From positions 1-64,000 of the forward strand of contig CAJUDM010000014.1 in NCBI GenBank assembly GCA_910584915.1: 64,000 nt of DNA, read 5' to 3'. A program made the position numbers and the translations under genes. Numbering within the stretch: the first letter of the stretch is position 1; each line of letters starts with the position of its first letter. Origin of the DNA: an uncultured Lachnospiraceae bacterium. Its GTDB lineage: Bacteria > Bacillota > Clostridia > Lachnospirales > Lachnospiraceae. Below are positions 16,609 to 25,733 of the stretch, piece by piece. Under the pieces are notes generated by a model. That model was not told the origin of the DNA, did not search any database, and was given only the letters and a program-made list of their open reading frames with translations.

Positions 16609-16662
16609 ATTGTATCAGACAACAGCTTTTCGTACTTTAAGCGGGGGTTAGTGTTCCCTTAA
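16609..16662 (-). promoter_or_regulatory. VanR-type promoter and operator for vanG-vanXY-vanT
   Basis: TACAAT (-10, minus strand) lies at 16609-16614, preceded by GTCTGA and lacking a good -35. Upstream are three TTAA-type half-sites beginning at 16637, 16648 and 16659 (plus strand TTAA, TTAG, TTAA), exactly 11 bases apart, as for OmpR/PhoB-family regulators. The vanR promoter shares the GTCTGATAYAAT core and the same phased half-sites. Confidence 0.7.
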
Positions 16663-16717
16663 CGATCCACTAAATAAATATTAATTTTTTAATAATGATA
16701 TGTCGAAGGTGATGCTT

Positions 16718-16801
16718 ATGAGTACATACGAAGAATTGCAGCTTATTGTTTCTACAGCACTTCTTATTGTTGCAATACTGAGTTTTGCGCATAAAAAATA
16801 G
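16718..16801 (+). CDS. Putative holin-like toxin peptide, 27 aa
   Basis: A 27-codon ORF starting M-S-T-Y-E-E-L, then one hydrophobic helix (about residues 9-23) and an H-K-K end. This matches the short 'putative holin-like toxin' peptides of Firmicutes, often type I toxins with an antisense RNA. GAAGGTGAT precedes the ATG at 16718. The ORF runs straight into a strong terminator. It sits between the vanRS and vanG units, on the opposite strand to both. Confidence 0.7.
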   Translation: MSTYEELQLIVSTALLIVAILSFAHKK

Positions 16802-16838
16802 CTGTCCTGTTCTTTGGCGAGAATAACAGCTATTTTTT
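16793..16838. terminator. Bidirectional terminator
   Basis: A perfect 13-base stem (AAAAAATAGCTGT and its complement) with a 20-base loop, with T-runs on both strands. On the plus strand it ends the toxin ORF; on the minus strand it ends vanRS about 100 bases after the vanS stop. Confidence 0.85.
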
Positions 16839-16940
16839 AGTTTAATACATTCTGCCGGGACGGGGAGATAGTGTTTCCTCTCCGATTCTCCAGTTAAGTA
16901 TATTTTACCTTCTCCATACATGCACTGTCAAGAATAAATT

Positions 16941-18140
16941 CTACCCTCCCTCCACCGGAATCCGTACCACAAACGAGACCCTGTTGTCCGCACTCTCCGC
17001 CTCTATGCTGCCGCCGTGAAGCTGGACGATCTCCTTCGCGATGGCAAGCCCCAGCCCGGAGCCGCCGGTATAAGAATTTCTGCCCTCATCCAGCCTGTAA
17101 AACTTCTCAAAAATATCCCGCAGCTTCTCCTTCGGGATCGTATACCCTTCATTCTGAAAGGCGATTTCTACTGCCCCCCCGTTTTCCGCCGCGGATATCA
17201 CGATCACCGTGCGTGGAAAGCTGTAAGCAGCGGCATTTCTCAAAACATTCTGAAATACCCGCGCCAGTTTATCGGGATCGCCGCACACTCTCAGGCTCTC
17301 ATCCGCCTCCAGCCTTATCGTATTTTTTTTCTCCGACAAAAGCGGCGACATCTCATCGATGAGCTGCACCAACATATAATACAGGTCTATCGACTCCTTT
17401 TGCAGCGTGATCTGCTGCAGGTTATATCTTGTGATCTCAAAAAATTCGTTGATCATCTTTTCCAGACGGTACGCCTTTTCCAGGGAAATGTGCACATACC
17501 TCCGTCTCTGCTCCTCCGGCAGGTCCGGCGCTTCTTCCAACAGGTTCAGATACCCGATCACGGAAGTCAGGGGCGTGCGGATATCATGCGCCAGATACAT
17601 GACCAGCTCATTCTTTCTCTGCTCCGCGAGCTGTGCCTCCAGTGTCCGCTGCTTTAACGTCCGTTTCACCTCGTTCAGCTTCTGTTCCGTCGCGTACAGC
17701 TCCGAGGGCAGGCGGATCTCCTCCTCTTCGAGCAGCGCGTTCACACCCCGGTTCACCAGGTCAAAATATTTTGTGAAGCCGTTCAGCAGTATCCGCAGAA
17801 GCAGCAAAAAGATAACGCTCACCGAAACCATCCAGATCAGCTTCGCATTGTTGCGGAACATCTGCTGATAGATCGAACGCGCCACATCATACTCGATCTT
17901 CCCCACCCGCTGTATGAGCGCCACAGTCCAGTCCGCCCCCTTTTCAAACCAGATGATCTTATAGATATTGAATATGCAGATGACCGAGAGAACCGCTATC
18001 TCGACCAGCCTCAAAAAAATTTTCAGCTTCAGATGCGAGTAATCGCTGCGAAAAGCTTTCTTCCGCTTTCTGTCATGACTCCATTTTGTAGCCCACGCCC
18101 CAAACTGTTCTGATGTATTTCGGATTTTCTGCCGTGTCAT
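16941..18140 (-). CDS. vanS: VanS-type sensor histidine kinase, 399 aa
   Basis: Membrane sensor of the vanG cluster. Two transmembrane segments (about residues 42-66 and 103-124) flank a short extracytoplasmic loop of about 35 residues. A HAMP-like linker and coiled coil follow, then the H-box L-A-H-D-I-R-T-P-L, N-box R-N-A-A-A-Y-S-F, and G-box G-S-G-L-G-L-A-I-A-K. The short sensor loop resembles other vancomycin-type VanS kinases. The ATG at 18140 has a strong GAGGGAG site, so the gene overlaps vanR by about 68 bases. It is terminated by the hairpin at 16793-16838. Confidence 0.9.
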   Translation of the reverse strand: MTRQKIRNTSEQFGAWATKWSHDRKRKKAFRSDYSHLKLKIFLRLVEIAVLSVICIFNIYKIIWFEKGADWTVALIQRVGKIEYDVARSIYQQMFRNNAKLIWMVSVSVIFLLLLRILLNGFTKYFDLVNRGVNALLEEEEIRLPSELYATEQKLNEVKRTLKQRTLEAQLAEQRKNELVMYLAHDIRTPLTSVIGYLNLLEEAPDLPEEQRRRYVHISLEKAYRLEKMINEFFEITRYNLQQITLQKESIDLYYMLVQLIDEMSPLLSEKKNTIRLEADESLRVCGDPDKLARVFQNVLRNAAAYSFPRTVIVISAAENGGAVEIAFQNEGYTIPKEKLRDIFEKFYRLDEGRNSYTGGSGLGLAIAKEIVQLHGGSIEAESADNRVSFVVRIPVEGG

Positions 18141-18777
18141 TCATTTTCTCCCTCAAATGCCTGATATGCACCGTAATGCTGTTGCCCGCCTTGCTGTAAT
18201 ACTCATCTTTCCAGAGTTCGTGGAACAGCGTCTCCGTGCTGACCACCTCGCCCCTTTTCTCCAGCAGGATGCGCAGGATCTCAAACTCCGTGGGCGTCAG
18301 CACCAGCTCCTTTTCATTGAGCAGGCAGGTGTGCGTCCTCACGTTCATAATAAGTCCCGCATGTACCAGCACATCCCCCTCATCCTTCTTCAACACTTGC
18401 CCCTGATTATATTTTTTATACCTGCGGAGCTGTGCCTTCACCCGCGCCACCATCTCAAGGGGCCGAAACGGCTTTGTGATATAGTCGTCCGCCCCGAGAG
18501 AAAGCCCGGTGATCTTGTCGATCTCCTCATCCTTTGCCGTCAGCATGATGACCGGATAAGTGTGTTTCTCCCGAATCCGCCGGCAGATCACAAAACCGCT
18601 TACATCCGGCAGCATGATATCCAGGATCGCAAGATCCATCTCCTCCCTCTCCATACAGGCGAGCGCCTCCTGCCCCGTATAACATTTGACTATCTTATAA
18701 TTTTCATTTTGCAGATAAACTTCTATGAGATCCGCGATCTCCCTCTCGTCATCCACCACAAGTATCTTTTCCGCCAT
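18073..18777 (-). CDS. vanR: VanR-type response regulator, 234 aa
   Basis: OmpR/PhoB-family regulator: receiver domain 1-120 with D-D-E near the start, phospho-acceptor Asp in L-A-I-L-D-I-M-L-P-D and Lys in I-T-K-P-F, then a winged-helix domain with L-T-P-T-E-F-E-I-L and V-H-I-R-H-L-R-E-K. It activates the vanG unit and probably its own promoter. The ATG at 18777 (M-A-E-K-I) has GAGGGATGG upstream and is preferred to the open frame from 18807. Confidence 0.92.
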   Translation of the reverse strand: MAEKILVVDDEREIADLIEVYLQNENYKIVKCYTGQEALACMEREEMDLAILDIMLPDVSGFVICRRIREKHTYPVIMLTAKDEEIDKITGLSLGADDYITKPFRPLEMVARVKAQLRRYKKYNQGQVLKKDEGDVLVHAGLIMNVRTHTCLLNEKELVLTPTEFEILRILLEKRGEVVSTETLFHELWKDEYYSKAGNSITVHIRHLREKMNDTAENPKYIRTVWGVGYKMES

Positions 18778-18824
18778 TGTTCCATCCCTCACATTTTTGT
18801 GGTACAACTCTCTGCCTGTAAAAA

Positions 18825-18889
18825 ATTATATCAGACTTCCCGTATTTTTCCCTAATTTTCTGTGGGGGAAAGATTAAGATTTCCTTAAT
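18825..18889 (-). promoter_or_regulatory. vanR promoter with phased half-sites
   Basis: Minus strand TATAAT at 18825-18830, preceded by GTCTGA and no clear -35. Upstream, TTAAGGAAATC and TTAATCTTTCC form 11-base direct repeats (18873-18889 also reads as an ATTAAG/CTTAAT inverted repeat), and a TTAG half-site lies in phase closer to the -10. It resembles the vanG promoter, which suggests autoregulation. Confidence 0.6.
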
Positions 18890-19363
18890 TTATGTAATAA
18901 CAAATTTTCCCTGTCCGTGTTCAATCGCTCAAAGTAACACTGTCGGATTTCCTACACCTGGTAAATAAAAACCGGTGACAACTTATAACCGTTTAAAAAC
19001 ACTCAACTGTGAATACTGCTGAAATTTCAGTAACCCGGCATGGTGATACAGAACATCGACAATATAATATGCAAAAATCCGTCAAACAAAATCTCCCCGA
19101 TGTTCACGACAAACGCATGAATACGTTTATCGCGCCAAAATCCCCTCCCCCCCTTGTACGTCTCAAAATAATGTGATACACTTTATTTTGTGGGCTCAAA
19201 AGATACAATCCGGATACAAAACCCCCTTAATGTATCATTCAATATAATATAATGAAAACGCCGGATTCCACCGGCACATGCGGTTTTATCCGTTCCGCTC
19301 CGTAACAGATTTAATAATATTATTAATACATATATCTATCATTTTTACACAAAGGAGACTTTT
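18890..19363. other. Long divergent intergenic region
   Basis: About 470 bases with no convincing gene between vanR and the lysozyme gene. One candidate plus-strand promoter is TTGTAC, 17 bases, TACACT at 19154-19182, which would give the lysozyme gene a leader of about 175 bases. The rest is AT-rich without a recognised riboswitch. Confidence 0.4.
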
Positions 19364-21127
19364 ATGGCAAAACACAAAAAACTGCGAAACTTCACAAAAA
19401 CGATCCTGACACTGATGCTGGTGTGTTCCCTGGCATTATCTTCCACAGCGGTTGCCGAAGCCGCTTCTCTGGGAATCGATGTGTCCAAGTATCAGGGCGC
19501 TATCAACTGGGGGGCGGTTCCCTCCTCCGGCGTCACCTACACTTTCATCAAGGTCGGCAGCACCAAGAGCGGCGTTGATCCCGCTTTTGCCGCCAATGTG
19601 GCGGGCGCTCAGGCAGCGGGCATCCGCACCGGCGTTTACATCTACTCCTACGCCACCAGCGTGGAAGCCGCTGTCAACGAAGCCAATCTGGTACTGCAGT
19701 GGATCGAAGGATATAATATCAACTTCCCCGTAGCTTTTGATATCGAGGACAACGTGCAGAAAGGGCTTGACGCAGGCACCGTGACAGCCATGTGCAACGC
19801 CTTCTGCGATGTGATCGCGGCGGCGGGTTACCACCCTATCGTCTACACCGGGGCAAACTTTTACCGCGGACATATGACGCCTGAACTTCGCTATGATATC
19901 TGGATCGCTCAGTACGGCAAAGCCTGTGAGATTCCCGGACATTCCATCTGGCAGTCCAGTTATCAGGGCTCCATCGCAGGTATCGCAGGAAATGTGGACA
20001 TCAATTACATGTACAAAGACTACCATAACATGATCATCCCCGTAGGTTTTGCCCAGCGCGACGGCTTCACCTATTTCTACAATAATTACCGTCTTCAGTT
20101 CGGCTGGGTGGATTTTAACGGCGCCCGCTATCATATGGACGCACAGGGACATATGAACACCGACTGGTTCACGGATGAATCCGGCACCTACTATCTCGCC
20201 GCGGACGGCCACGCACTTGTGGGACAGAACCAGGTGGGCGCAGACCGCTACTACTTCGATGAAGCGGGGCGCATCCAGAGCGGCTGGATCACCATCGCTG
20301 ACAACCAGTATTACTATGACGGAAACAACGGCTGCCGCATGGTGACAGGCTGGTATAACGATGAGACCGGCAGACACTACCTGTTCCCGGCGGACGGACA
20401 CCTTGTAAAAGGCTCCATCAATATCGACAGCAGGGATTACCTGTTCAGCAACGAGGGAAGTATGCTCACCGACTGGCAGACAGTAAACGGACTGAAATAC
20501 TACTACAATCCTGCCGACGGCGCTATGGTAAGGGGCTGGCTTGGCGACATTGCAAACCGCTATTATCTCTCTCCTGTGGACGGCCATATGGTGACAGGTT
20601 ACCAGAATATTGAGAACGCGAACTACTATTTCAATGAAAACGGCGTGATGCAGACCGGCATGGTTCAGATCGGTGACGGCACTTTCTACTTTGATCCCAA
20701 CACCGGCGCGCAGCAGACCGGCTTCATCGGCGATGTGACAAACCGCTACTACTTCAACACCGCGGACGGACGTATGATGACAGGCGTCCAGACCATTAAC
20801 GGACAGACTTACTATTTTGACCAGACCGGAAAGATGACCGCAGGCTGGCAGAATATCGGCGGCTTAAACTACTACTTTAACCCCGCTGACGGCGCCATGG
20901 CCAAAGGACTGATCCAGGGACCTGACGGCGTATACGGCACCTCCGAGACAGACGGACATCAGCTTGTAAACGAAGCGGCCGTTATCGCAGGCGTGCCCAG
21001 ATGCTTTGACGGAAACGGAAAGATGGTGATAGGCGCACCCTACGCGATCGGGCAGACAACCTATATCTGTGATGCAAACGGTATCGCGGCTCCCGTAACA
21101 CCGCCCGCACCGGCAGCGCAGCAATAA
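19364..21127 (+). CDS. Secreted GH25 lysozyme with cell-wall-binding repeats, 587 aa
   Basis: A muramidase cleaving the MurNAc-GlcNAc bond. The signal peptide covers about residues 1-33 (hydrophobic core then A-E-A-A). The GH25 domain (about 35-225) has G-I-D-V-S-K-Y-Q-G and the acidic motif V-A-F-D-I-E-D that carries the catalytic residues. The C-terminal 350 residues are 15-16 choline-binding-like repeats of about 20 residues (G-W-x-x-x-x-G-x-x-Y-Y-F/Y-x-x-x-G-x-M). The start has AAAGGAG. It is divergent from vanR and followed by a strong terminator. It is likely a housekeeping autolysin; a link to glycopeptide stress is only positional. Confidence 0.93.
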   Translation: MAKHKKLRNFTKTILTLMLVCSLALSSTAVAEAASLGIDVSKYQGAINWGAVPSSGVTYTFIKVGSTKSGVDPAFAANVAGAQAAGIRTGVYIYSYATSVEAAVNEANLVLQWIEGYNINFPVAFDIEDNVQKGLDAGTVTAMCNAFCDVIAAAGYHPIVYTGANFYRGHMTPELRYDIWIAQYGKACEIPGHSIWQSSYQGSIAGIAGNVDINYMYKDYHNMIIPVGFAQRDGFTYFYNNYRLQFGWVDFNGARYHMDAQGHMNTDWFTDESGTYYLAADGHALVGQNQVGADRYYFDEAGRIQSGWITIADNQYYYDGNNGCRMVTGWYNDETGRHYLFPADGHLVKGSINIDSRDYLFSNEGSMLTDWQTVNGLKYYYNPADGAMVRGWLGDIANRYYLSPVDGHMVTGYQNIENANYYFNENGVMQTGMVQIGDGTFYFDPNTGAQQTGFIGDVTNRYYFNTADGRMMTGVQTINGQTYYFDQTGKMTAGWQNIGGLNYYFNPADGAMAKGLIQGPDGVYGTSETDGHQLVNEAAVIAGVPRCFDGNGKMVIGAPYAIGQTTYICDANGIAAPVTPPAPAAQQ

Positions 21128-21138
21128 TCAATAAACGA

Positions 21139-21169
21139 AAGCCGCGAGGTTTCTATCCCGCGGCTTTTT
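21139..21169 (+). terminator. Rho-independent terminator
   Basis: AAGCCGCG pairs with CGCGGCTT around a 12-base loop and runs into five T residues, 11 bases after the lysozyme stop codon. Confidence 0.9.
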
Positions 21170-21197
21170 ACAATTTTTCAACAAGAAGAGGTTTTTT

Positions 21198-21899
21198 ATG
21201 CGGCTGGAAGAATTGTGGTCCAAATACAGTTCCTACAATCAGTTTAATTATTCCATACTTCCGAAGGAATTAAAGGAAAAGGGAATCCCTGTCACATATC
21301 GCCCAAACGAAGTGATCATCAATCAGGGAGATTTTCCCCGGCATATCTTTTTTATCATAGAAGGGATCGCTTTCGGCACCCGGAACTACAACGATGGAAA
21401 TAACTACCGCTATTTCACCCTTACTCCGTCTACAGGTTCCATCGGGCTTTTGGAAGTGGTCGCCCACAAACCGAGAGCCGTGGCGACGGTGATTGCCGCC
21501 ACGGACATGAAAATGCTGAAACTGGATTCAGCCGTCGCCTATGAATATATCACAAACCACACCGAAATGCTCAGACGCTGTGCCTACATTGTTGCGGATG
21601 ATCTCTACCAGCGCTCCGGAAACGACGGTTTTTTATACTACAAAAGAGGGCTCGAGCGCGTCCGCTACTATCTGGTACAATACTATCTGATGCACCATAC
21701 GGGCGAGGAGGCGCTGATCGTGGAGCCCGATTATCAGACCCTCGCCAGCAACATCGGGCTCAGCGTCCGCACTGTGGTCCGCTGTGTCCAGAAATTAAAA
21801 CAGACGGATGAGATATCTTCCCTCCGCCGCAAACTGACGATCACCCCCGCTCAGCACGCCAGAAGCATGGCAAAAATACAGCCGCTTCTGCCCGCTTAA
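21198..21899 (+). CDS. Crp/Fnr-family transcriptional regulator, 233 aa
   Basis: An N-terminal cyclic-nucleotide-binding-like beta-barrel (about 25-125, with G-D-F-P-R-H-I-F-F-I-I-E-G) is followed by a dimer helix and a winged helix (L-A-S-N-I-G-L-S-V-R-T-V-V-R-C-V-Q-K-L, about 177-200). No Fnr-type cysteine cluster is present. It is preceded by AAGAGG and starts 29 bases after the lysozyme terminator. It faces the yjjW gene tail to tail, so control of the glycyl radical pair is possible but unproven. Confidence 0.88.
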   Translation: MRLEELWSKYSSYNQFNYSILPKELKEKGIPVTYRPNEVIINQGDFPRHIFFIIEGIAFGTRNYNDGNNYRYFTLTPSTGSIGLLEVVAHKPRAVATVIAATDMKMLKLDSAVAYEYITNHTEMLRRCAYIVADDLYQRSGNDGFLYYKRGLERVRYYLVQYYLMHHTGEEALIVEPDYQTLASNIGLSVRTVVRCVQKLKQTDEISSLRRKLTITPAQHARSMAKIQPLLPA

Positions 21900-22005
21900 A
21901 ACTGTCGGTCAGGTTTTGTTTATATCATTGCAACAGGAACGCGACCGAAATCACCTTCTCCGCTTCTCTTCATTTCATTCCTCATCCATGCAAGGCGAAA
22001 ACATA

Positions 22006-22920
22006 TTACGTGATCATAATCTCCTTCACGCCCATCCTCTTCGCCAGTCCGCCCAGCGCTTCCATCTCCTCGTCCGAGGGCTCCTGTATATGCAGATATT
22101 CCTGCCGCACTCCGAAATGCCGGAATTTGATCAGCTTATAGCGCACCTTCGGATAAGCCGCGATCAGGCTGCTCCCGAGCTCCACCGTCCGGCGGTTGTC
22201 CACCACCCCCGGCACAACCACGGTGCGTATCTCATACAGCTTTCCAAGCTCCGCCATCCGCCTGATATTCTCCACCGGATTGTGAAGCCCCATGCCGGTC
22301 AGCTTCCTGTGGTCCTCCTCCGTCCCCGCCTTCAAGTCGATCATGGTCTGATCCGTCACACGCAGGAAAGCCTCCTTGTCCCACAGCGGAATCTGCCCGT
22401 TGGTATCCGCGTAGGTGGTTTTCCCCTCTTTTTCCACCAGCCCGTAGAGCTCTGTCAGAAAGTCGAGATGCATCGTGCACTCCCCGCCGGACGTCGTAAT
22501 GCCGTCTATAAACGGAAAATATGGCAGGATCTCCTCCATCACCTCACCGGCGGTCATACTGCGTATCTTCGGGGAGGCATTCTCTCTGCAGGTTTTGATA
22601 CAGGTATCGCAGTTACAGCATTTCGAGATATCGTAAGCCACATAGCGCTTTCTCACCGTCTCTCTCTCCGCCGCCAGGCCTTCTCTTTTCCCGGCATCCA
22701 CGCTTCCCTCAGATTCCTCCACTATCCGAAGCGCCCCTGTCGGACATGCCTCCACACAGGCGCCGCAAGCTTTGCAGTGATGGATCGTCTCCGGATTATG
22801 GCAGTACCAGCAGTTCTGATTGCACCCCTGCAAAAAAATTGCCGTCCTGTTCCCGAAACCGTCCACCGCGCTGAATGAAATGATCTTGTTGACAGGAGCC
22901 GTTATATTTGTTTTACCCAT
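22006..22920 (-). CDS. yjjW: YjjW-type glycyl radical enzyme activase, 304 aa
   Basis: A radical-SAM enzyme that installs the glycyl radical on its partner. The radical-SAM cluster motif is C-N-Q-N-C-W-Y-C near residue 34, followed by two ferredoxin-like clusters (C-K-A-C-G-A-C-V-E-A-C-P and C-C-N-C-D-T-C-I-K-T-C) typical of activases. Later, G-I-T-T-S-G-G-E-C is the SAM-binding G-G-E motif. The ATG at 22920 has GGGAGGAG. It follows yjjI in the same direction, 219 bases downstream. Confidence 0.9.
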   Translation of the reverse strand: MGKTNITAPVNKIISFSAVDGFGNRTAIFLQGCNQNCWYCHNPETIHHCKACGACVEACPTGALRIVEESEGSVDAGKREGLAAERETVRKRYVAYDISKCCNCDTCIKTCRENASPKIRSMTAGEVMEEILPYFPFIDGITTSGGECTMHLDFLTELYGLVEKEGKTTYADTNGQIPLWDKEAFLRVTDQTMIDLKAGTEEDHRKLTGMGLHNPVENIRRMAELGKLYEIRTVVVPGVVDNRRTVELGSSLIAAYPKVRYKLIKFRHFGVRQEYLHIQEPSDEEMEALGGLAKRMGVKEIMIT

Positions 22921-23139
22921 CCTTCTCTCCTCCCATTTATTTCCCCCCGCAAAAGATGACATTCAGCGGTCAAACAGGGAACCCGTACCGCTGTGCGCAC
23001 TGCCGTCCTCTTCCGTATATGTCGAGATAAAGCGGGGCTCACGCTTCGCAGAGCCATAAAACCGCATCAATAGATCCACAACATCATCTTTCTTCTCTAG
23101 CCTCTTTCCATCCGGGCTGACACTTTACTTTCTATCCGA

Positions 23140-24651
23140 TCATTCCTTTTTCTCTTCCCCGCGCACCTTCCGGTCCAGCAGATGCAGGTTTCTGTGCACC
23201 TCCGATCCGTTCACGGTCGCCTCGTTCAATGTAGCCTTATTGTTCCGGAATTTCTCGATATCCGATTTCTTCACCAGATACCCTGTCACCCTGACCAGAT
23301 CGGAATCGCTCCCGTAGAAGGAGAGATACCTCGCCCCGGACTTAAATGCCCCCTTCATGATATCCGCCAGATACTGGGGATTCCTCTTTACCGTCTCCTC
23401 GAAGGGAAACAGCTCGCCGCATCCCGCGTCGCAGTCCCGGTGCATCCTGATAAAGTTCATGATCTGGAAGGGCAGATCCGGTTCCTCCCCGATGGGAATC
23501 CTTCCCCCGGGCGTACTGCCGGAATCCTCCATCACCCCAACCTGAGCGTGAAGCCCGTACTTTCCGTACTTGCAGGGGCGCTTATCAATTTCTTCCCTGA
23601 TGCGCCGCATGATCTTCTCCCCGAACGCATCCGCCTCTTTCCCTTTTCCGAAGCGCTCCTCCGGTTTTGTAAGCCCAAGCACACCGTTGACGCACTCCGC
23701 CAGCCCCACAAAGCCGAACATCCCTATCATATGGTCTTTGTCCTTTTTGATCAGCCCCTCGTCGTACAGGAAAGTATTTTCGTAATAACTGCAGTCGTCC
23801 ACGATAAACTCGCACCTGCTGTCAATGGCATCGCAGACCGCCGTCACCGCGTCGGGGATCACCCGCTCCAAAAGATCCTCCGGGCTCTCAGCCAGCTCCG
23901 GCAGCTTATGCATATTCAGCCTGACTAAGGTCAGCCCGCAGCCGCCGATGGGCAGCACATTATAGCAGCTCACCACAGCATAATTGCCCATATCCCTCCG
24001 GTACAGCGCATCGTTGGCAAAACTCGGCTTCGCCGACGCGATCGCCGTCTCAAACGCCGCCATCAGGTAATCATCCGGCGTATCCTCCCTGTACAACAGT
24101 GTCATATTCGGACAGGGGCGCTGCATCTCGGCTGTCAGCTTTAAGATGATCCGCCCGGCTCTCGAATCCCGGGGTCCCAAATTTGCGTGACAAAACGCGT
24201 TGGAGATCGTCCTGTCCACATGGGTGAGCAGGAAACGGATCGCCTTCTCCGCCTCCTTCTCATCCCTGACAAAAGGCTCAAGGAGTTCATCCAGACAGCC
24301 GATATAGACAGGCAGACCGCCGTCCGCCGGAATATTATGGTAGAGGCACAACAAATTGCCCACCGCATCCCAGATATCCTTCGGCGGCTCCAGCATCAGA
24401 AATTTGCTGCCCTGCTTCATAAACAATTCATAGTCCGGCACACAGTAACGGGTGCGGTAGGGCGTCTTTCCCTCAAACATATCCATGATCGCGCCGTTTG
24501 CGAAATACTCCTTCGACTTCTCCGTATACCGCACCAGCTCCACCGAATTCTCCGCGATCTTCGCCATATCCTTCAGCCTCTGCCGGAACGTCACCCGCGG
24601 ATTCTTGATCGTATAAAGGATATCCTGCGTCATATCATTTGTCATATACAT
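23140..24651 (-). CDS. yjjI: YjjI-type glycyl radical enzyme, 503 aa
   Basis: Related to the YjjI family, anaerobic radical enzymes whose substrate I do not know to be settled. The C-terminal glycyl-radical loop is R-V-T-G-Y with the radical Gly near residue 457. A second conserved block (G-Q-V-G-V-M-E-D-S-like around residue 370) precedes it. Length fits the family (about 500). Start is ATG at 24651, or 24645 with better spacing from AAGGAG. It is followed by its activase and preceded by a nucleoside ABC importer and nucleoside hydrolase in the same orientation, which hints at a nucleoside-derived substrate. Confidence 0.9.
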   Translation of the reverse strand: MYMTNDMTQDILYTIKNPRVTFRQRLKDMAKIAENSVELVRYTEKSKEYFANGAIMDMFEGKTPYRTRYCVPDYELFMKQGSKFLMLEPPKDIWDAVGNLLCLYHNIPADGGLPVYIGCLDELLEPFVRDEKEAEKAIRFLLTHVDRTISNAFCHANLGPRDSRAGRIILKLTAEMQRPCPNMTLLYREDTPDDYLMAAFETAIASAKPSFANDALYRRDMGNYAVVSCYNVLPIGGCGLTLVRLNMHKLPELAESPEDLLERVIPDAVTAVCDAIDSRCEFIVDDCSYYENTFLYDEGLIKKDKDHMIGMFGFVGLAECVNGVLGLTKPEERFGKGKEADAFGEKIMRRIREEIDKRPCKYGKYGLHAQVGVMEDSGSTPGGRIPIGEEPDLPFQIMNFIRMHRDCDAGCGELFPFEETVKRNPQYLADIMKGAFKSGARYLSFYGSDSDLVRVTGYLVKKSDIEKFRNNKATLNEATVNGSEVHRNLHLLDRKVRGEEKKE

Positions 24652-24715
24652 TGTCTCCTTCTCATCATTGTATTTTTAGTACTTGGTATTCCAGACGCCA
24701 GGAGGAATATAACAT

Positions 24716-24771
24716 GCTCCGTCGCCACGCTCTCGCTCGGCAAAAAGAGCCTGCGCGGGCGCGGCGTCGGA
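24716..24771. other. GC-rich imperfect inverted repeat
   Basis: CTCCGTCGCCACGC pairs imperfectly with GCGCGGCGTCGGAG across a long loop, in the 164-base gap between the ABC permease and yjjI. There is no T-run. It could reduce readthrough or be a REP-like remnant. Confidence 0.35.
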
Positions 24772-24815
24772 GTTGTTGTGTCTCTCCAGCGTCCGCCCGC
24801 CTCAGCTCAATTCTA

Positions 24816-25733
24816 TCACGCATTCTTTCCTTTTCTGTAAGCCCTCACCGAGAAGATCGCCAGCCCCGCCAGCGTTGCGCAGTAAGGGATCGTCTTTACG
24901 AGATCGGAAGGCCATCCCAGCGTCGCCACCGCGTTCGAGAGGGCGTCAGCCACACCGAACAGCAGAGATGTCGCCGCCGTCCCCAGCGGATGCTGCATAC
25001 CCATCGCCTCCGCCGCCAGAGCGATCCAGCCACGGCCGCTGATCATGTCCCTCGAGAACCAGGAAACGTAGCCCATGGACATGAACGCGCCGCCAAAGCC
25101 GCACATCAGGCCGCTTAAAAGCAGTGCGATGGTCTGTGTCCTGATTACGCTGATCCCCACGGAATCCGCCGCCTCCTTCTTCTCGCCGACCGCCCGCAGA
25201 TGATAACCGAGGGGAGTCTTTTTCAGCAGATACCAGGTAAAAAGTACCGCCAGCACCGCCACATAGGTCAGCACATTGTGCCCCGATATCACAGGGCCGA
25301 TGATCGGAATATCCCCGATGAGAGGAATATTGATATTGGGCAGGACCTTACTCGGCAGGGACACGCTGGTTCCCTTGTCATGAGCCACCAGATACAGGAA
25401 AAAGATCGTCCCGCCGCTGGCAAGGCTGTTGATCGCGATACCGCCCAGAATAATGTTCGTCTTGTAATACAGTGTAAAGAACGCCATCACGCCCGCCGCC
25501 AGCACCGCAAACAACACGGCGAACAAAAGCCCCAGAAATGCGCTGTTAAACAAATAGCTGAAATACATGCCCGCAAAAGCAGCGATCAGCATCATACCCT
25601 CCAGCGCAATGTTCGGCACACCTGCTATATCCGATAAGACAGCACCCATGGAAGCAAAGAGCAGGGGCGTGGTCACACGGAATATTGAATAAAAGAAATC
25701 ACTTGTAAAAATAAGCCTAAAAAACGCATTCAT
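24816..25733 (-). CDS. Nucleoside ABC transporter permease (second), 305 aa
   Basis: Branched-chain-type (BPD_transp_2) inner-membrane permease with 8-10 hydrophobic helices and the conserved G-I-A-I-N-S-L-A-S-G-G-T and A-V-G-E-K-K-E-A-A-D-S-V-G-I motifs, which contact the ATPase. It forms the channel with the 347-aa permease, whose stop overlaps this start by four bases (25730-25733). In Bacillus-type nucleoside importers the same two permeases are found. Confidence 0.92.
   Translation of the reverse strand: MNAFFRLIFTSDFFYSIFRVTTPLLFASMGAVLSDIAGVPNIALEGMMLIAAFAGMYFSYLFNSAFLGLLFAVLFAVLAAGVMAFFTLYYKTNIILGGIAINSLASGGTIFFLYLVAHDKGTSVSLPSKVLPNINIPLIGDIPIIGPVISGHNVLTYVAVLAVLFTWYLLKKTPLGYHLRAVGEKKEAADSVGISVIRTQTIALLLSGLMCGFGGAFMSMGYVSWFSRDMISGRGWIALAAEAMGMQHPLGTAATSLLFGVADALSNAVATLGWPSDLVKTIPYCATLAGLAIFSVRAYRKGKNA

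Noticed and set aside
16670..16921. An 83-codon minus-strand frame over the toxin and terminator
   Set aside because: It runs through the terminator and the opposite-strand toxin ORF and lacks a plausible start site or family likeness.
19436..20587. A 383-codon minus-strand open frame opposite the lysozyme
   Set aside because: The plus-strand lysozyme has signal peptide, catalytic motifs, repeats and terminator. The antisense frame repeats only because the repeats do.
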